Shown here: positions 52,247 through 61,067 of the stretch, piece by piece
Position numbering within the stretch: the first letter of the stretch is position 1
How the letters are laid out: each line of letters begins with the position of its first letter
NCBI RefSeq assembly: GCF_024347515.1
Contig: NZ_AP025493.1
Coordinates: 372,001 to 436,000, forward strand
Source: Vibrio gigantis
Lineage (GTDB): Bacteria; Pseudomonadota; Gammaproteobacteria; Enterobacterales; Vibrionaceae
Direction: 5' to 3'
Length of the DNA stretch: 64,000 nt
Program-made: the position numbers and the translations under genes
The notes under the pieces: model-generated
What the model was told of the DNA's origin: nothing
Databases searched by the model: none
The model's input: the letters and a program-made list of their open reading frames with translations, nothing else

Positions 52247-52936
52247 ATGCATAAAAATAATTTAAAGCACATGCTCCTAATTGGTGACAACGGTATTAAC
52301 AACCAATTTATTCAACGCGAAATAGAAAAATACGGTGATTTTTCTTTTAGCAGAGAGTGTATTAGAAGCATTGGGCGCTCACGTAATCATAAAACTTTCG
52401 ATGTTGTCCTTATCAGCTACTTACTCTTGGCAAATATCGAAGATATCAACATCATCTTATCAAAAATAGAGTCAAATAAATGGGTAGTCTATGACGTTCC
52501 TGCGGACATTACCGGACAGAGTATTACCGTAGTTCAACTATTCAACTTGTTTAATATAAAAGGAATCATCTATCAGGACGCTCCTATTGATCACCTTACC
52601 CGCTGTTTAAAAACAGTGTGTGACGACGATTTGTGGTTACCGAGAAAGTTAATGTCACATATTTTATCTAATAGACACGATTACACTTTCAAGTCGAAAG
52701 TAATACTTTCTAGCCTTACGAAAAGAGAAGTTCAAATATTCAAACGAGTGATTAGAGGAGATTCAAATTTAGAAATATCAAACGAACTATTTATTTCAGA
52801 AAGTACGGTAAAGACGCACGTATACAACATATATAAAAAAATCAATGTTACAAATCGCAAAGAAGCAATAAGAAAAGCATATTTTATCAATAGTTTAGAG
52901 ACTATTATACAGCCAGACATAAAGTTCAAAGCATAA
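52247..52936 (+). CDS. Orphan LuxR-type (CsgD-like) transcriptional regulator
   Basis: 229-residue regulator. The N-terminal 140 residues have a receiver-like length but lack a clear phospho-acceptor triad (start MLLIGDNGINNQF). The C-terminal HTH reads LTKREVQIFKRVIRGDSNLEISNELFISESTVKTHVYNIYKKI, a strong LuxR/NarL signature. CsgD/VpsT-type regulators share this degenerate receiver. It sits 95 bp after the tip gene and probably controls the fimbrial operon. The coding region is AT-rich. Confidence 0.85.
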   Translation: MHKNNLKHMLLIGDNGINNQFIQREIEKYGDFSFSRECIRSIGRSRNHKTFDVVLISYLLLANIEDINIILSKIESNKWVVYDVPADITGQSITVVQLFNLFNIKGIIYQDAPIDHLTRCLKTVCDDDLWLPRKLMSHILSNRHDYTFKSKVILSSLTKREVQIFKRVIRGDSNLEISNELFISESTVKTHVYNIYKKINVTNRKEAIRKAYFINSLETIIQPDIKFKA

Positions 52937-53094
52937 CTACAATACAAATATAAGAGTAAATTAGAGTTACCAACAGACACGATGAAAGTTGGCGAAACTC
53001 CCCCTTTCGATATGTAATAATAAATAGGTTACAGTACAACTTTATTTCAAAATTTGGTCCGAGTTCCGGCTTGGAAAATTTCTGCTCTAAACTC

Positions 53095-53205
53095 CAACAA
53101 CTGCACATCATCAAAAACTTAAGACTCGCTGCACTCTTCGAGTAAGTGAAAATCTGCTTTCAAAACGTTTAGGCGCTCCGATTGACTCGCCGCTTTCCTA
53201 AGAAA
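53095..53205 (+). pseudogene. Decayed internal fragment of ltaE
   Basis: Nucleotide similarity to the region of intact ltaE around the PLP lysine, e.g. GCTCCGATTG shared exactly and TGCACATCA upstream, with frameshifts. Only about 110 bp can be followed before the sequence jumps to the terminator remnant at 53261. Confidence 0.7.
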
Positions 53206-53260
53206 TTACAAATAGCACCATAAACCATATTACGTGTTCATCTTGAACAAATAATCCTTG

Positions 53261-53290
53261 AACTTCTCCTAAGGGGAAGCTTTATTGTTA
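53261..53290 (+). terminator. Remnant of the ltaE-cytochrome intergenic terminator
   Basis: CTTCTCCTAAGGGGAAGC is nearly the same as the hairpin after intact ltaE and is followed by TTTATTGTTATGCTTTCAC, matching the sequence just before the intact cytochrome gene. Confidence 0.75.
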
Positions 53291-53299
53291 TGCTTTCAC

Positions 53300-53668
53300 T
53301 GGACTAAAACTGTCGCTTACCAGTTCTTCGCTTCTATCTTACTTACCCTTTCACCTAGCTTTATGCCGCTGATTTTGGTAATCCTGACCTAGGTAAAATG
53401 AAATCTCCGAGCTGTATTCTTGCCATAACCCATCAACCCATCAACCCATCAACCCATCAACCCATCAACCCATCAACCCATCAACAAATAGCATTTATCC
53501 AAACCTTTCAGGTCAAGATCGCCTCTATCTCTTTAATACAATAAAGCGTATCAAAACCGGGAAAGACAAGGCGACTATGCGGAAATGATGCGAGCACAAC
53601 TCAGTAAGCTCAATGATCAAGATTTGAAAAATATAGCGGCATTTTATTCATATCTCGAGAATAAATAG
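53300..53668 (+). pseudogene. Decayed copy of the small cytochrome c gene
   Basis: Aligns along its whole length with the intact gene at 33442: ATGAAATCTCCGAGCTGT against CTGAAATCCCCGAGCTGT before the heme motif, and the 3' half (GCGGAAATGATGCGAGCACA, ending TAG at 53666) in the later frame. The CxxCH motif is destroyed by a one-base deletion, and an octamer array has expanded right after it. No functional product is expected. Confidence 0.88.
53427..53482. repeat. AACCCATC octamer tandem array (7 units)
   Basis: Seven perfect head-to-tail copies of AACCCATC lie within the cytochrome pseudogene, immediately after the broken heme motif. The intact gene has nothing comparable at this position. 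Confidence 0.95.
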
Positions 53669-53684
53669 CAGCTTCGTTCAAATA

Positions 53685-54248
53685 TCATATTACTTCGATC
53701 TTCTTAATTGATTTTGTTAAAGTGGAAACATCGCAAGATTCAAGTATTCCGACTTTAACGTTACTTCTCCTCTGAGGACGTTCATAGTAGTCAAAGCAAT
53801 GATTAGTCATGTTATCGATTTGATTACTCAACGGTAACAATCGATTTAAGCTAGAAATATAAGTTGGGTGTAGCTTGTATAAATCGCTAATATCTTGTCG
53901 ATTAACCATCACATCTTTTTTATTGTTACTAGTACGGTTAAGTTTTTTACTGCTTTTATGGTCTAAATTAAAATCACAGTTACTACAATTCGATAATTGT
54001 GCAAGTATAATCTCACCACCGTTACTTAAGAACACTTTAACCTTAGTATGATTGGTACTTAACACACTGTTATTTTTACTATTAACCTTAGTGTAATCAA
54101 AGTATCCAACGAACTCGAAGCTCCTATCGATTTCAAATAATCGATGTTCACCATCAGTCGAGATAACGTGTTCATCAACGATATATGAACCAGAACAACC
54201 CACCAATACGAATGAAAAAAACAGGTAAACCATAGCTTTTAATTTCAT
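53685..54248 (-). CDS. Small lipoprotein of unknown function
   Basis: 187 residues from the ATG at 54248, preferred over 54260 because GGAG is six bases upstream and the signal peptide is then compact. Lipobox LVGC (Cys18). The mature part is Asn/Ser/Lys-rich with a SNCSNCDF Cys pair and two later Cys. No family was recognised. The AT-rich composition suggests recent acquisition. Confidence 0.65.
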   Translation of the reverse strand: MKLKAMVYLFFSFVLVGCSGSYIVDEHVISTDGEHRLFEIDRSFEFVGYFDYTKVNSKNNSVLSTNHTKVKVFLSNGGEIILAQLSNCSNCDFNLDHKSSKKLNRTSNNKKDVMVNRQDISDLYKLHPTYISSLNRLLPLSNQIDNMTNHCFDYYERPQRRSNVKVGILESCDVSTLTKSIKKIEVI

Positions 54249-54322
54249 TATTAACTCCATAATTATTCTTTCTAAAGCTTATAAACCGAGGGTTCTATAA
54301 CTCCCCATTAGATGAGCCTTTG

Positions 54323-54353
54323 GAACAAGCCCCAATATTAAATTGGGGCTTGT
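54323..54353 (-). terminator. Terminator after the PLP decarboxylase gene
   Basis: A 12-13-bp stem (AACAAGCCCCAAT with ATTGGGGCTTGTT) lies 16 bp beyond the leftward stop codon. T content after the stem is modest. Confidence 0.8.
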
Positions 54354-54368
54354 TCTCTAAACGATGAA

Positions 54369-55814
54369 TCAAGATTCGGTATTGCCCATCAGTTCTTTCT
54401 CCGTCAGATATACTTCAACAATCTTTTCCGCAGAAAGGTCGATGTCTTTAGTGGAAGTGTGGCAACTCAGAACCGAGAACAGCATCGTTTTTAAACCCTT
54501 ATAACCTGAAGTCGAGGGGTATAATGTTCCTTCTTCCTGAAGACGGTGAACCACTCGATCGGTTAGTTCATTTCGGTAAGAATCATCACCTTCACCAAAT
54601 TGCGCAGAAAAACGATTAGAAACAACATCATTCAAAATCGTAATACCTTGAACGGCTGAAAGTTTTTTTGCCATACGTTGAGCTAACTCAGTACAACGAT
54701 CAATATGCTCAACAATCCCTTCTTTACCTAATGATTTGAATGCTGCATACACAGGAACGCCACGTGCTCTTCTTGATGCAGAGATGCCAAAGTTAATCGC
54801 GTTTCGATCTGGCTTTTCCATTGCATCATTAAGGTAATCACCCATGTTGCTACCGCCCATTGCTTTAGATAACACAGCCGCATCTTTTACAATGATCATT
54901 CCACTGTCATATGGCATGTTGAACCATTTATGGCCATCCGTATCGATAGAGTCTGCTCGTTCAATACCAGCCAATAGATGCTTTTGCTTATCACTCGCGG
55001 CTGCCCACAAACCAATTGCACCATCTACGTGTAGCCACGCGTTTCCGTGCATCTCTACAGCATCAGCTAAATCACTAAATGGGTCGAAAGCGCCTGAATC
55101 AATACAACCGGCTTGAGCGCAAACAAGAGTCGGTCCTTCTAGCGCAGAAATAGTCTCTTTGAGGTTATCTGGAATAATACGTAAATTATCGTCCGTTGGT
55201 ACTTTTACTATCGTTTCAAGGCCAATACCGATCATGGACAACGCCCGTTTTATTGTTGAATGGATCTGATCACTGACAACAACGTTGATACGAGGCGCGC
55301 CAAACAGTCCCTTTGTCACCACATCCCAACCCGCGCGTTCAAGTAATGTATTACGAGCAGTAATCAAACCTGTGTAAATAGCTTCTTGAGCACCGGAAGT
55401 AAAACCTACTGCTGTTCCTTGATTTAAACCGAGCAGTTCAACCATCCACTCTGCGGCTGTTTCTTCAACAACTGACATCGCGGGGCTAGAAACGTAATAA
55501 GGTACATTTTGATCCCAAGCACTCACTAGCCAATCTGCTGCTAATGAAGCAGGAAAAGAGCTACCAATCGCATACCCAAAGAAACGAGCACCACCAGATG
55601 CCATTAAACCAGCATCGACATTCTTAACCATGTCATCAATCACTTGTGATGGGTTTGTTGGTCGTAATGGTAACTCTCCTCCGATAGCTTCACGTAACGC
55701 TTGTGACGTTGTAGCTTTTTCGACAGGTCTATCAGCTAAAGATTCTAGGTATGAAACGGCATGTTTCAGAGAGCTTTCAAGGGGTAAGCGATATTCATTA
55801 AAACGGTGTGACAT
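54369..55814 (-). CDS. Group II PLP-dependent decarboxylase family protein
   Basis: 481-residue fold-type I PLP enzyme of the aromatic/glutamate decarboxylase group. Visible are FTSGAQEAIYTGLITARN, SDQIHSTIKRALSMIG (His stacking on PLP), WLHVDGAIGLW (Asp) and the Schiff-base Lys in DTDGHKWFNMPYDSG. Length fits the family. GAGG lies eight bases before ATG. The substrate (an amino acid such as aspartate, tyrosine or a non-protein one) cannot be assigned. A divergent-type AraC regulator is encoded just upstream on the same strand and probably controls it. Confidence 0.85.
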   Translation of the reverse strand: MSHRFNEYRLPLESSLKHAVSYLESLADRPVEKATTSQALREAIGGELPLRPTNPSQVIDDMVKNVDAGLMASGGARFFGYAIGSSFPASLAADWLVSAWDQNVPYYVSSPAMSVVEETAAEWMVELLGLNQGTAVGFTSGAQEAIYTGLITARNTLLERAGWDVVTKGLFGAPRINVVVSDQIHSTIKRALSMIGIGLETIVKVPTDDNLRIIPDNLKETISALEGPTLVCAQAGCIDSGAFDPFSDLADAVEMHGNAWLHVDGAIGLWAAASDKQKHLLAGIERADSIDTDGHKWFNMPYDSGMIIVKDAAVLSKAMGGSNMGDYLNDAMEKPDRNAINFGISASRRARGVPVYAAFKSLGKEGIVEHIDRCTELAQRMAKKLSAVQGITILNDVVSNRFSAQFGEGDDSYRNELTDRVVHRLQEEGTLYPSTSGYKGLKTMLFSVLSCHTSTKDIDLSAEKIVEVYLTEKELMGNTES

Positions 55815-56004
55815 GATGATTCCTCTATTTATTGTCTACCCAATAATGTTATTGGATCCGAGCTTTGAGGAATTGTCATATGGCGCCACGCTAATCAGAT
55901 TTAATACATCTCGTATGACTAAAATAAACGGAAAAACAAAGGCAACCCATCTAAGTAAGATAGGTTGCTAAATCAACCGGAAGAGGTGGTTCACAAACAA
56001 ATAT

Positions 56005-57012
56005 CTATAGGCATTGATGTAAGCTGCGGAACTGTGAGGGAGTTAACCCTGTTTTTCGTTTAAAAAAGCGTGTGAAATTAGCTGACTCACCATACCCGAT
56101 ACGTGTTGCTATTGAGGTTATTGAGTCTTTAGAGCGCGCCAGTCGTTCCTGAGCCTCATTTAAGAGAATATCTTCTAGGACTTCGCGGTAAGTTACGCCA
56201 GCATCGTATAAACGCCTCTGTATAGTTCGAGGGCTCATTTCTAATATGTTTGCAACCTTTGATATTGGAAGCTTCCCTAGGGATAAGTAAGGTTGCATGG
56301 CATGTTTGAATGAACACAGAAAGTCACTTGGGATAACTTCTCGCACTGCTCTTTTTTCTGACTTTCTCTGAATGCAAACTTTCTGGCTCAACATGTCGCC
56401 ATTTAAGCGGATACCCGTAACTGAACGAAGGGTGAAAAACTGCACATGTGCTAATCTCGAGCACTCAAAAAAGCACTCCGTATCTGGGCTGACAATTGTC
56501 ATATATTTTTGTTTACTGTTATTTTTTGTTAATGCAGTTATTAGCTCATCCATAAAAATGACTGAGAATATTTCAGCGTACTTAAACCAACCTTCAGTAG
56601 CCCCCTCTTTTTCACGAACTAACCAATAGCAATCATTGTATAGCTTTAAAGATATTGTCACGCCGCTTGAATAATATCGAATGATTTCACAGAACTCCTC
56701 CAGAGCTTCTTTTACAGTGCCCTCTCTAGCTTTATCCAATTGGGCAATTACGCTAGGTATGTAGACGTTTTTACATATCAACCAGACGCGAGTTACAAAT
56801 GTATCTAGACAAACGCGTTGTCCAAACATCTCTATTATGTTGAGTAACACAGTTTCAGGTATAAATGGAAATTCACATCTTTGTATATCGACTGGAGCTT
56901 TAACACGGCTTATCAAAGAATGGACGTTGATGTCTTCATCACTGAATAGTTCGGCTAAATCGTGAACACAACCTGTACGGACTAGCGGAATACCTTTACT
57001 GGTCATTTCCAT
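56005..57012 (-). CDS. AraC-family regulator with arabinose-binding-like N-domain
   Basis: 335-residue regulator. The N-terminal two thirds match the layout of the OruR/ArgR-type AraC proteins (domain of unknown ligand). The C-terminal HTH pair reads LPISKVANILEMSPRTIQRRLYDAGVTYREVLEDI and SITSIATRIGYGESANFTRFFKRKTGLTPSQFR. It lies 190 bp upstream of the decarboxylase gene in the same direction, a common local activator arrangement. Start ATG at 57012; a second ATG two codons on is equally possible. Confidence 0.88.
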   Translation of the reverse strand: MEMTSKGIPLVRTGCVHDLAELFSDEDINVHSLISRVKAPVDIQRCEFPFIPETVLLNIIEMFGQRVCLDTFVTRVWLICKNVYIPSVIAQLDKAREGTVKEALEEFCEIIRYYSSGVTISLKLYNDCYWLVREKEGATEGWFKYAEIFSVIFMDELITALTKNNSKQKYMTIVSPDTECFFECSRLAHVQFFTLRSVTGIRLNGDMLSQKVCIQRKSEKRAVREVIPSDFLCSFKHAMQPYLSLGKLPISKVANILEMSPRTIQRRLYDAGVTYREVLEDILLNEAQERLARSKDSITSIATRIGYGESANFTRFFKRKTGLTPSQFRSLHQCL

Positions 57013-57080
57013 GTGTTAAGGCCTTATTTAGATTAGATAAATTACGCTCGGTGCCATTAATAAACATTACTGCAACAAGA

Positions 57081-57114
57081 AAGCCCCTTATTCTTTAGTT
57101 AGAATAAGGGGCTT
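57081..57114 (-). terminator. Terminator after the small exported protein gene
   Basis: A perfect 14-bp stem (AAGCCCCTTATTCT with AGAATAAGGGGCTT, 6-base loop) is followed on the minus strand by TTCTTG. Confidence 0.85.
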
Positions 57115-57125
57115 CTCCATATCAT

Positions 57126-57446
57126 TTAGTTGTACTGAATATAAAGCATCTTTCTTAGGCTATTACATCGATTCTTATCCAGAGGATCTCCTAAATACTC
57201 ACCATCTTCAGCAGCGGTTTTCATTAATAATGCGCGAGCACGTTCATCGCTAGGTAGATCTCGATACCTTTCATAGGTTTTCATCTTAAGAATTTTGTAT
57301 TTTGAACTCTGCCCAGCATCAGAAAAATTATCGTAGCAGTAATTCATAGCACCTGAGTTTGCACCTATCTTACTGGCATCTGTGATTGCATACGCGTTGG
57401 TAGTCAACACAATCAAAGATAATGCGAGAGTCTTTATCAGTTTCAT
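57126..57446 (-). CDS. Small exported protein of unknown function
   Basis: 106 residues with a signal peptide cleaved near NAYAITD. The mature 86 residues have three Cys-containing positions (MNYCYDNF, NRCNSL) and are predicted helical, with YERYRDLPSDERARALLMKTA. It has its own terminator. No family was recognised. Confidence 0.65.
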   Translation of the reverse strand: MKLIKTLALSLIVLTTNAYAITDASKIGANSGAMNYCYDNFSDAGQSSKYKILKMKTYERYRDLPSDERARALLMKTAAEDGEYLGDPLDKNRCNSLRKMLYIQYN

Positions 57447-58026
57447 ATCCGGTTCCGTTTAACGTTAGTCTTGTTTTAATTTCAGTTATCGCGCCACTAA
57501 ATTAGCTGAAAGAAATATTCAAAAACGGATGTTAATCATTCATCTAACGTCATACTTGCCATTTGGTGACATAGTCAAAAGAACCAATTCTAAGTAAACA
57601 CCGATTGGAGTAGCCAATATTGCAATAAAACAGTAATTGAACTTAGGGCTATACACGCAAAAGTTAATTCTCATATGAAGTAATGAAAACGCGATAGATT
57701 TACTGATGAAAGGCATTGTCACGTATGCTCAAGTACAACATAGCGCTTTACACGCCCTAGCGAACCCTTACAATGTGCAGCAAATATATTTATCAAGGTT
57801 TATCTCTATGTCTATTCAATGGTTTCCGGGTCAACTGAATTAAAATTCCAAGAACAACCAATAAATACCAAAATCAACACAAAATCAATCATTTAAATAG
57901 AGAAACCATCCCAGGACATTCCAGTAAATCCCACTCCAATTCAACATTTTGGTACCCCACCCGGTACCCCACCAGACTAGTTTGCTATACAATGGTCTCT
58001 ATTTTCTCATCTATGTGATTATGATT
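57447..58026. other. Intergenic region upstream of the integrase
   Basis: About 580 bp with no convincing gene; a 60-codon leftward frame at 57540-57722 lacks support. A GGTACCCCACC direct repeat lies at 57951-57973. This is where an att site for the downstream integrase would be expected. Confidence 0.5.
57951..57973. repeat. GGTACCCCACC direct repeat, possible att core
   Basis: Two copies of the 11-mer GGTACCCCACC separated by one base lie 54 bp before the integrase start. P4-type integrases usually sit directly beside their attachment site, so this is a candidate core, but no partner copy was found in the window. Confidence 0.35.
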
Positions 58027-59253
58027 ATGGCTAAACGGATTACAGATACATCAATAAAAGCGCTCGTTATCAAAGACAAGGAATATACCTACACTGTTGA
58101 AGAGGGCTTACAGCTCCGTATTCGACCTAAACGCTCTAGTGCAGGAACTGGAACGAAAGCCTGGCAGTTTAAATATCGTCACCCTGTAACGCGAAAAGTA
58201 ACCAAAATTTCGATGGGAACCTATCCTTCTTTACGACTGGCAGCCGCCAAATTAGAAGCAGCAGAGTATCGGAAACAAATTGCGGAAGGTTTAGACCCTA
58301 AGCGCCTTAAAGAAGATAAGAGAATTGAAGAGCTGCGTAAGCACAACGATAACTTTCTTGCTGTTGCAACGATGTGGTTTGAAAGAAAACGTAAATCTGT
58401 TAGCCCCTTTCATGCAGAACGAACCTGGAGAACATTGGAGAAATACGTATTCGACCATTTAGGCGCACTTCCCATAAGTGAGATCAGTCGACGTTATGCT
58501 ATTGAAACACTGAGACCATTGGAAACCGACGGTAAACTATCAACTATTAAAAGAATTTGCCAAAGTCTAAATCAAATAATGGAATACGCTGTCGCAAGCG
58601 ACGTCATAGCAGCTAATCCCCTAACAAAAATGATCCATTCGTTTGAGAAACACCAAGTTGAAAACATGCCCACTATACGCCCAGAGCTTTTAGGCGAATT
58701 TCTGTCTCGCTTGTCACAGAACGAAAACATCCAAGATAAAACCAAACTACTTCTACTGTGGCAGTTACATACCATCGCTCGCCCAAAAGAGGCGGCCAGA
58801 GCGCGCTGGAAGGATATTGATCTTAAAAATAATTGCTGGACTATACCTGCTGAAGAAATGAAGCGTAGGCGTGAACACAAAGTACCTCTAACCGAACAAG
58901 CAATAGATATTCTTAAATACATTAGAATTCAAAGTGAAAATAAGGAGTTCATCTTCCCGGGAGAACGAGACCCAAACAGTCATATAAGTATCTATACGGC
59001 CAATGCAGCTTTGAAGCGTAGTTTAGGGTTCAAAGATGAACTTGTAGCACATGGATTGAGGTCCATAGCTTCTACCGCGTTACATGAACAAGGGTACGAT
59101 ACGCTTCATATTGAGGCTTGCCTATCACACATGGACAAAAATACGACAAGAGCAAGTTATAACAGATCTGACTTTTTCGAAAAAAGGAAAGTGCTCATGC
59201 GCTGGTGGAGTGAGTATATAACGCAAGCGCATAGCAGCGATAGAATAACGTAA
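58027..59253 (+). CDS. P4-type tyrosine recombinase (integrase)
   Basis: 408 residues from the ATG at 58027 (MAKRITDTSIKAL); longer starts read through non-coding-like sequence. The DUF4102 arm-binding domain (to about 85) contains GLQLRIRP, AWQFKYRHP and MGTYPSLRLAAAK. A SAM-like core follows (about 105-190). The catalytic domain has Arg in IARPKEAARARW (about 250), HGLRSIAST (HxxR, about 341), a later His in LSHMD and Tyr in ASYNRSDFF (about 377). All five key residues are present, so it may be active. It probably marks an integrated element extending to the right, now gene-poor. Confidence 0.93.
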   Translation: MAKRITDTSIKALVIKDKEYTYTVEEGLQLRIRPKRSSAGTGTKAWQFKYRHPVTRKVTKISMGTYPSLRLAAAKLEAAEYRKQIAEGLDPKRLKEDKRIEELRKHNDNFLAVATMWFERKRKSVSPFHAERTWRTLEKYVFDHLGALPISEISRRYAIETLRPLETDGKLSTIKRICQSLNQIMEYAVASDVIAANPLTKMIHSFEKHQVENMPTIRPELLGEFLSRLSQNENIQDKTKLLLLWQLHTIARPKEAARARWKDIDLKNNCWTIPAEEMKRRREHKVPLTEQAIDILKYIRIQSENKEFIFPGERDPNSHISIYTANAALKRSLGFKDELVAHGLRSIASTALHEQGYDTLHIEACLSHMDKNTTRASYNRSDFFEKRKVLMRWWSEYITQAHSSDRIT

Positions 59254-60023
59254 ATGAGGTGGTTGAAATTTAATAACTCTAGTTAACTTTCGGGAGCACT
59301 CTCTATTTTAAAGAGGCCAAAACATAGAGAATAGCTTGAGTGACCCAACAACGTCTGCAGGTAAATTAAGCAACTATATAAGCGAGCTTAGGATGGTTCT
59401 GCCATATGGCAACTACTAATCTATGCCCGCAAACACATTTAATGTACGTAAAGAAAATGGGAAACAACTTCCTCTGAAAAACCAAAACTGTTTGAACGCT
59501 AGTCCAAAGGACAATAACTTAAGCAAACGAAACTAACGTGGGAAAATAATTCCGCACACCATTTTATTATGCCTTAAGGCTTGAGCGCAATGTTCAATAT
59601 GCGTCCACACGTCAAATAGCATAGCATTAACAGGACAGAAACTCATGGTAGTACTTCTTGTTTCTTTGGCGAGAAGAGCATACCACTTTCAGCAGTTGGC
59701 TGCCTCTTCTACACCTTTTCATGAATGTCGCACTTATTATCTAAATCGGGTATAGAAGCTAGAAGACCAAGTGGATACCAAGAACACCGAACACAAATTA
59801 TGGTAAAAAGAGACTTTGATTACTACCTATAAGTTACTGCACCGACAACTGCCATATTAAATAAATAATGGGTTGTCTCCAGTAAACAAAGAAAAACCGG
59901 CCTAAATTAGAACCTAAGTCTATTGAACACCCCACCAAAAATAAGTTCAATCAGTTAAGTGGAATGAGTCGTAGTCAATTCCACTTCTACTTGATAACCT
60001 CGTCAATGCAGAAAATTATATTA
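59254..60023. other. Gene-free stretch after the integrase
   Basis: About 770 bp with stops in all frames and no recognised product. A hairpin AAGTGGAAT/ATTCCACTT lies near 59957-59987. The stretch looks like decayed island DNA. Confidence 0.5.
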
Positions 60024-60794
60024 TTATAACGTCATCTGATTCGCTTTAGACTTAAGTACTTTAATGCGATGGATAATTAACGTTCTCTTTTGTTTGTTTT
60101 TTATTTGTATATGACATAATTCAAGCGCAAGACCAAACACCATAGCAAAGTATACATAACCTTTATTAATATGAATTGCTAACCCTTCGGCCATCAACAA
60201 TCCGCCTAAGAGAACCAAAAACAATAAAGCCAGTGTCTTAAACCCGGGATAACGCACAACCAAATTGTTTATTTTTTCCGCGGTCAAAATCATAAAAACA
60301 GCGGAAGTCAAAATAGCAGCTACCATAACAGGTATTTCAGACGTTAAACCAACAGCGGTTATAACTGAATCCATTGAAAAAACGGCATCTACCGCTACGA
60401 TCTGAAGGAGTACTACAGCCAGTCCAGCCTTGGCACGAGTTGAGTAAGACGATGGTGTATGCTTCAACCATGACCAAAGTTCTTTACCACTTTTAACCAA
60501 CAAGAATCCACCGCCCATAATCATAATTATATCTCGTCCGGTGAACGTTAAATCGGCTAAACTCAACAAAGGGTGAGTAAGAGACATCACCCAAGAAATA
60601 GAAAAGACCAAACCTATTCTGGTTAAAACGGCTAAACCGATCCCCAAATTACGTGCGGTTTTACGCTGCTCTACGGGAAGTCGCTCACACAGAACAGAAA
60701 TGAAGACAACATTATCGACACCCAAAACGATTTCAAGAATCAGTAAGGTTGTAAATACTACCCAGATTTCGGGTTGTAGAAAGAGTTCTAACAT
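60024..60794 (-). CDS. TerC-family integral membrane protein
   Basis: 256-residue inner-membrane protein of the TerC/Alx/YgdQ superfamily, linked to metal (often manganese) export or tellurite resistance. Diagnostic features are the acidic VLGVDNVVFISVL motif in TM1 and VDAVFSMDSVITAVG in the second half, each with conserved Asp. Seven or so TM helices end with a basic tail. Flanked by non-coding sequence on both sides, it may be cargo of the integrase element. Confidence 0.9.
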   Translation of the reverse strand: MLELFLQPEIWVVFTTLLILEIVLGVDNVVFISVLCERLPVEQRKTARNLGIGLAVLTRIGLVFSISWVMSLTHPLLSLADLTFTGRDIIMIMGGGFLLVKSGKELWSWLKHTPSSYSTRAKAGLAVVLLQIVAVDAVFSMDSVITAVGLTSEIPVMVAAILTSAVFMILTAEKINNLVVRYPGFKTLALLFLVLLGGLLMAEGLAIHINKGYVYFAMVFGLALELCHIQIKNKQKRTLIIHRIKVLKSKANQMTL

Positions 60795-61067
60795 TGTCTT
60801 GCCCTCTCAATAAAAGAAGACGATTGAATACAACGGCACCTAAAGGAGTCGTCCATAGAAATAAATTACCTCTTTGTTAACGGTTAAAAATTAATTTCTA
60901 ATATCTTTTCGTTACGAATAATAGAAACAACCAGTAATAACTCAGCTAAATAATAGCTTATTCACGCACCTCGATTAAGACAATAAAAATCACAACACTT
61001 AGTCCAATGAAGACCCAATAGATCGACCTAATGATTTAAATCAACAACTTTGCCACAGAGCTACATA

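Noticed and set aside
53427..53482. Octamer array as a CRISPR-like locus
   Set aside because: Units are 8 bp, contiguous and without spacers, and they lie in a pseudogene; it is a simple tandem repeat.
57540..57722. 60-codon leftward frame upstream of the integrase
   Set aside because: No ribosome-binding site, odd composition, and no neighbour that suggests a gene.
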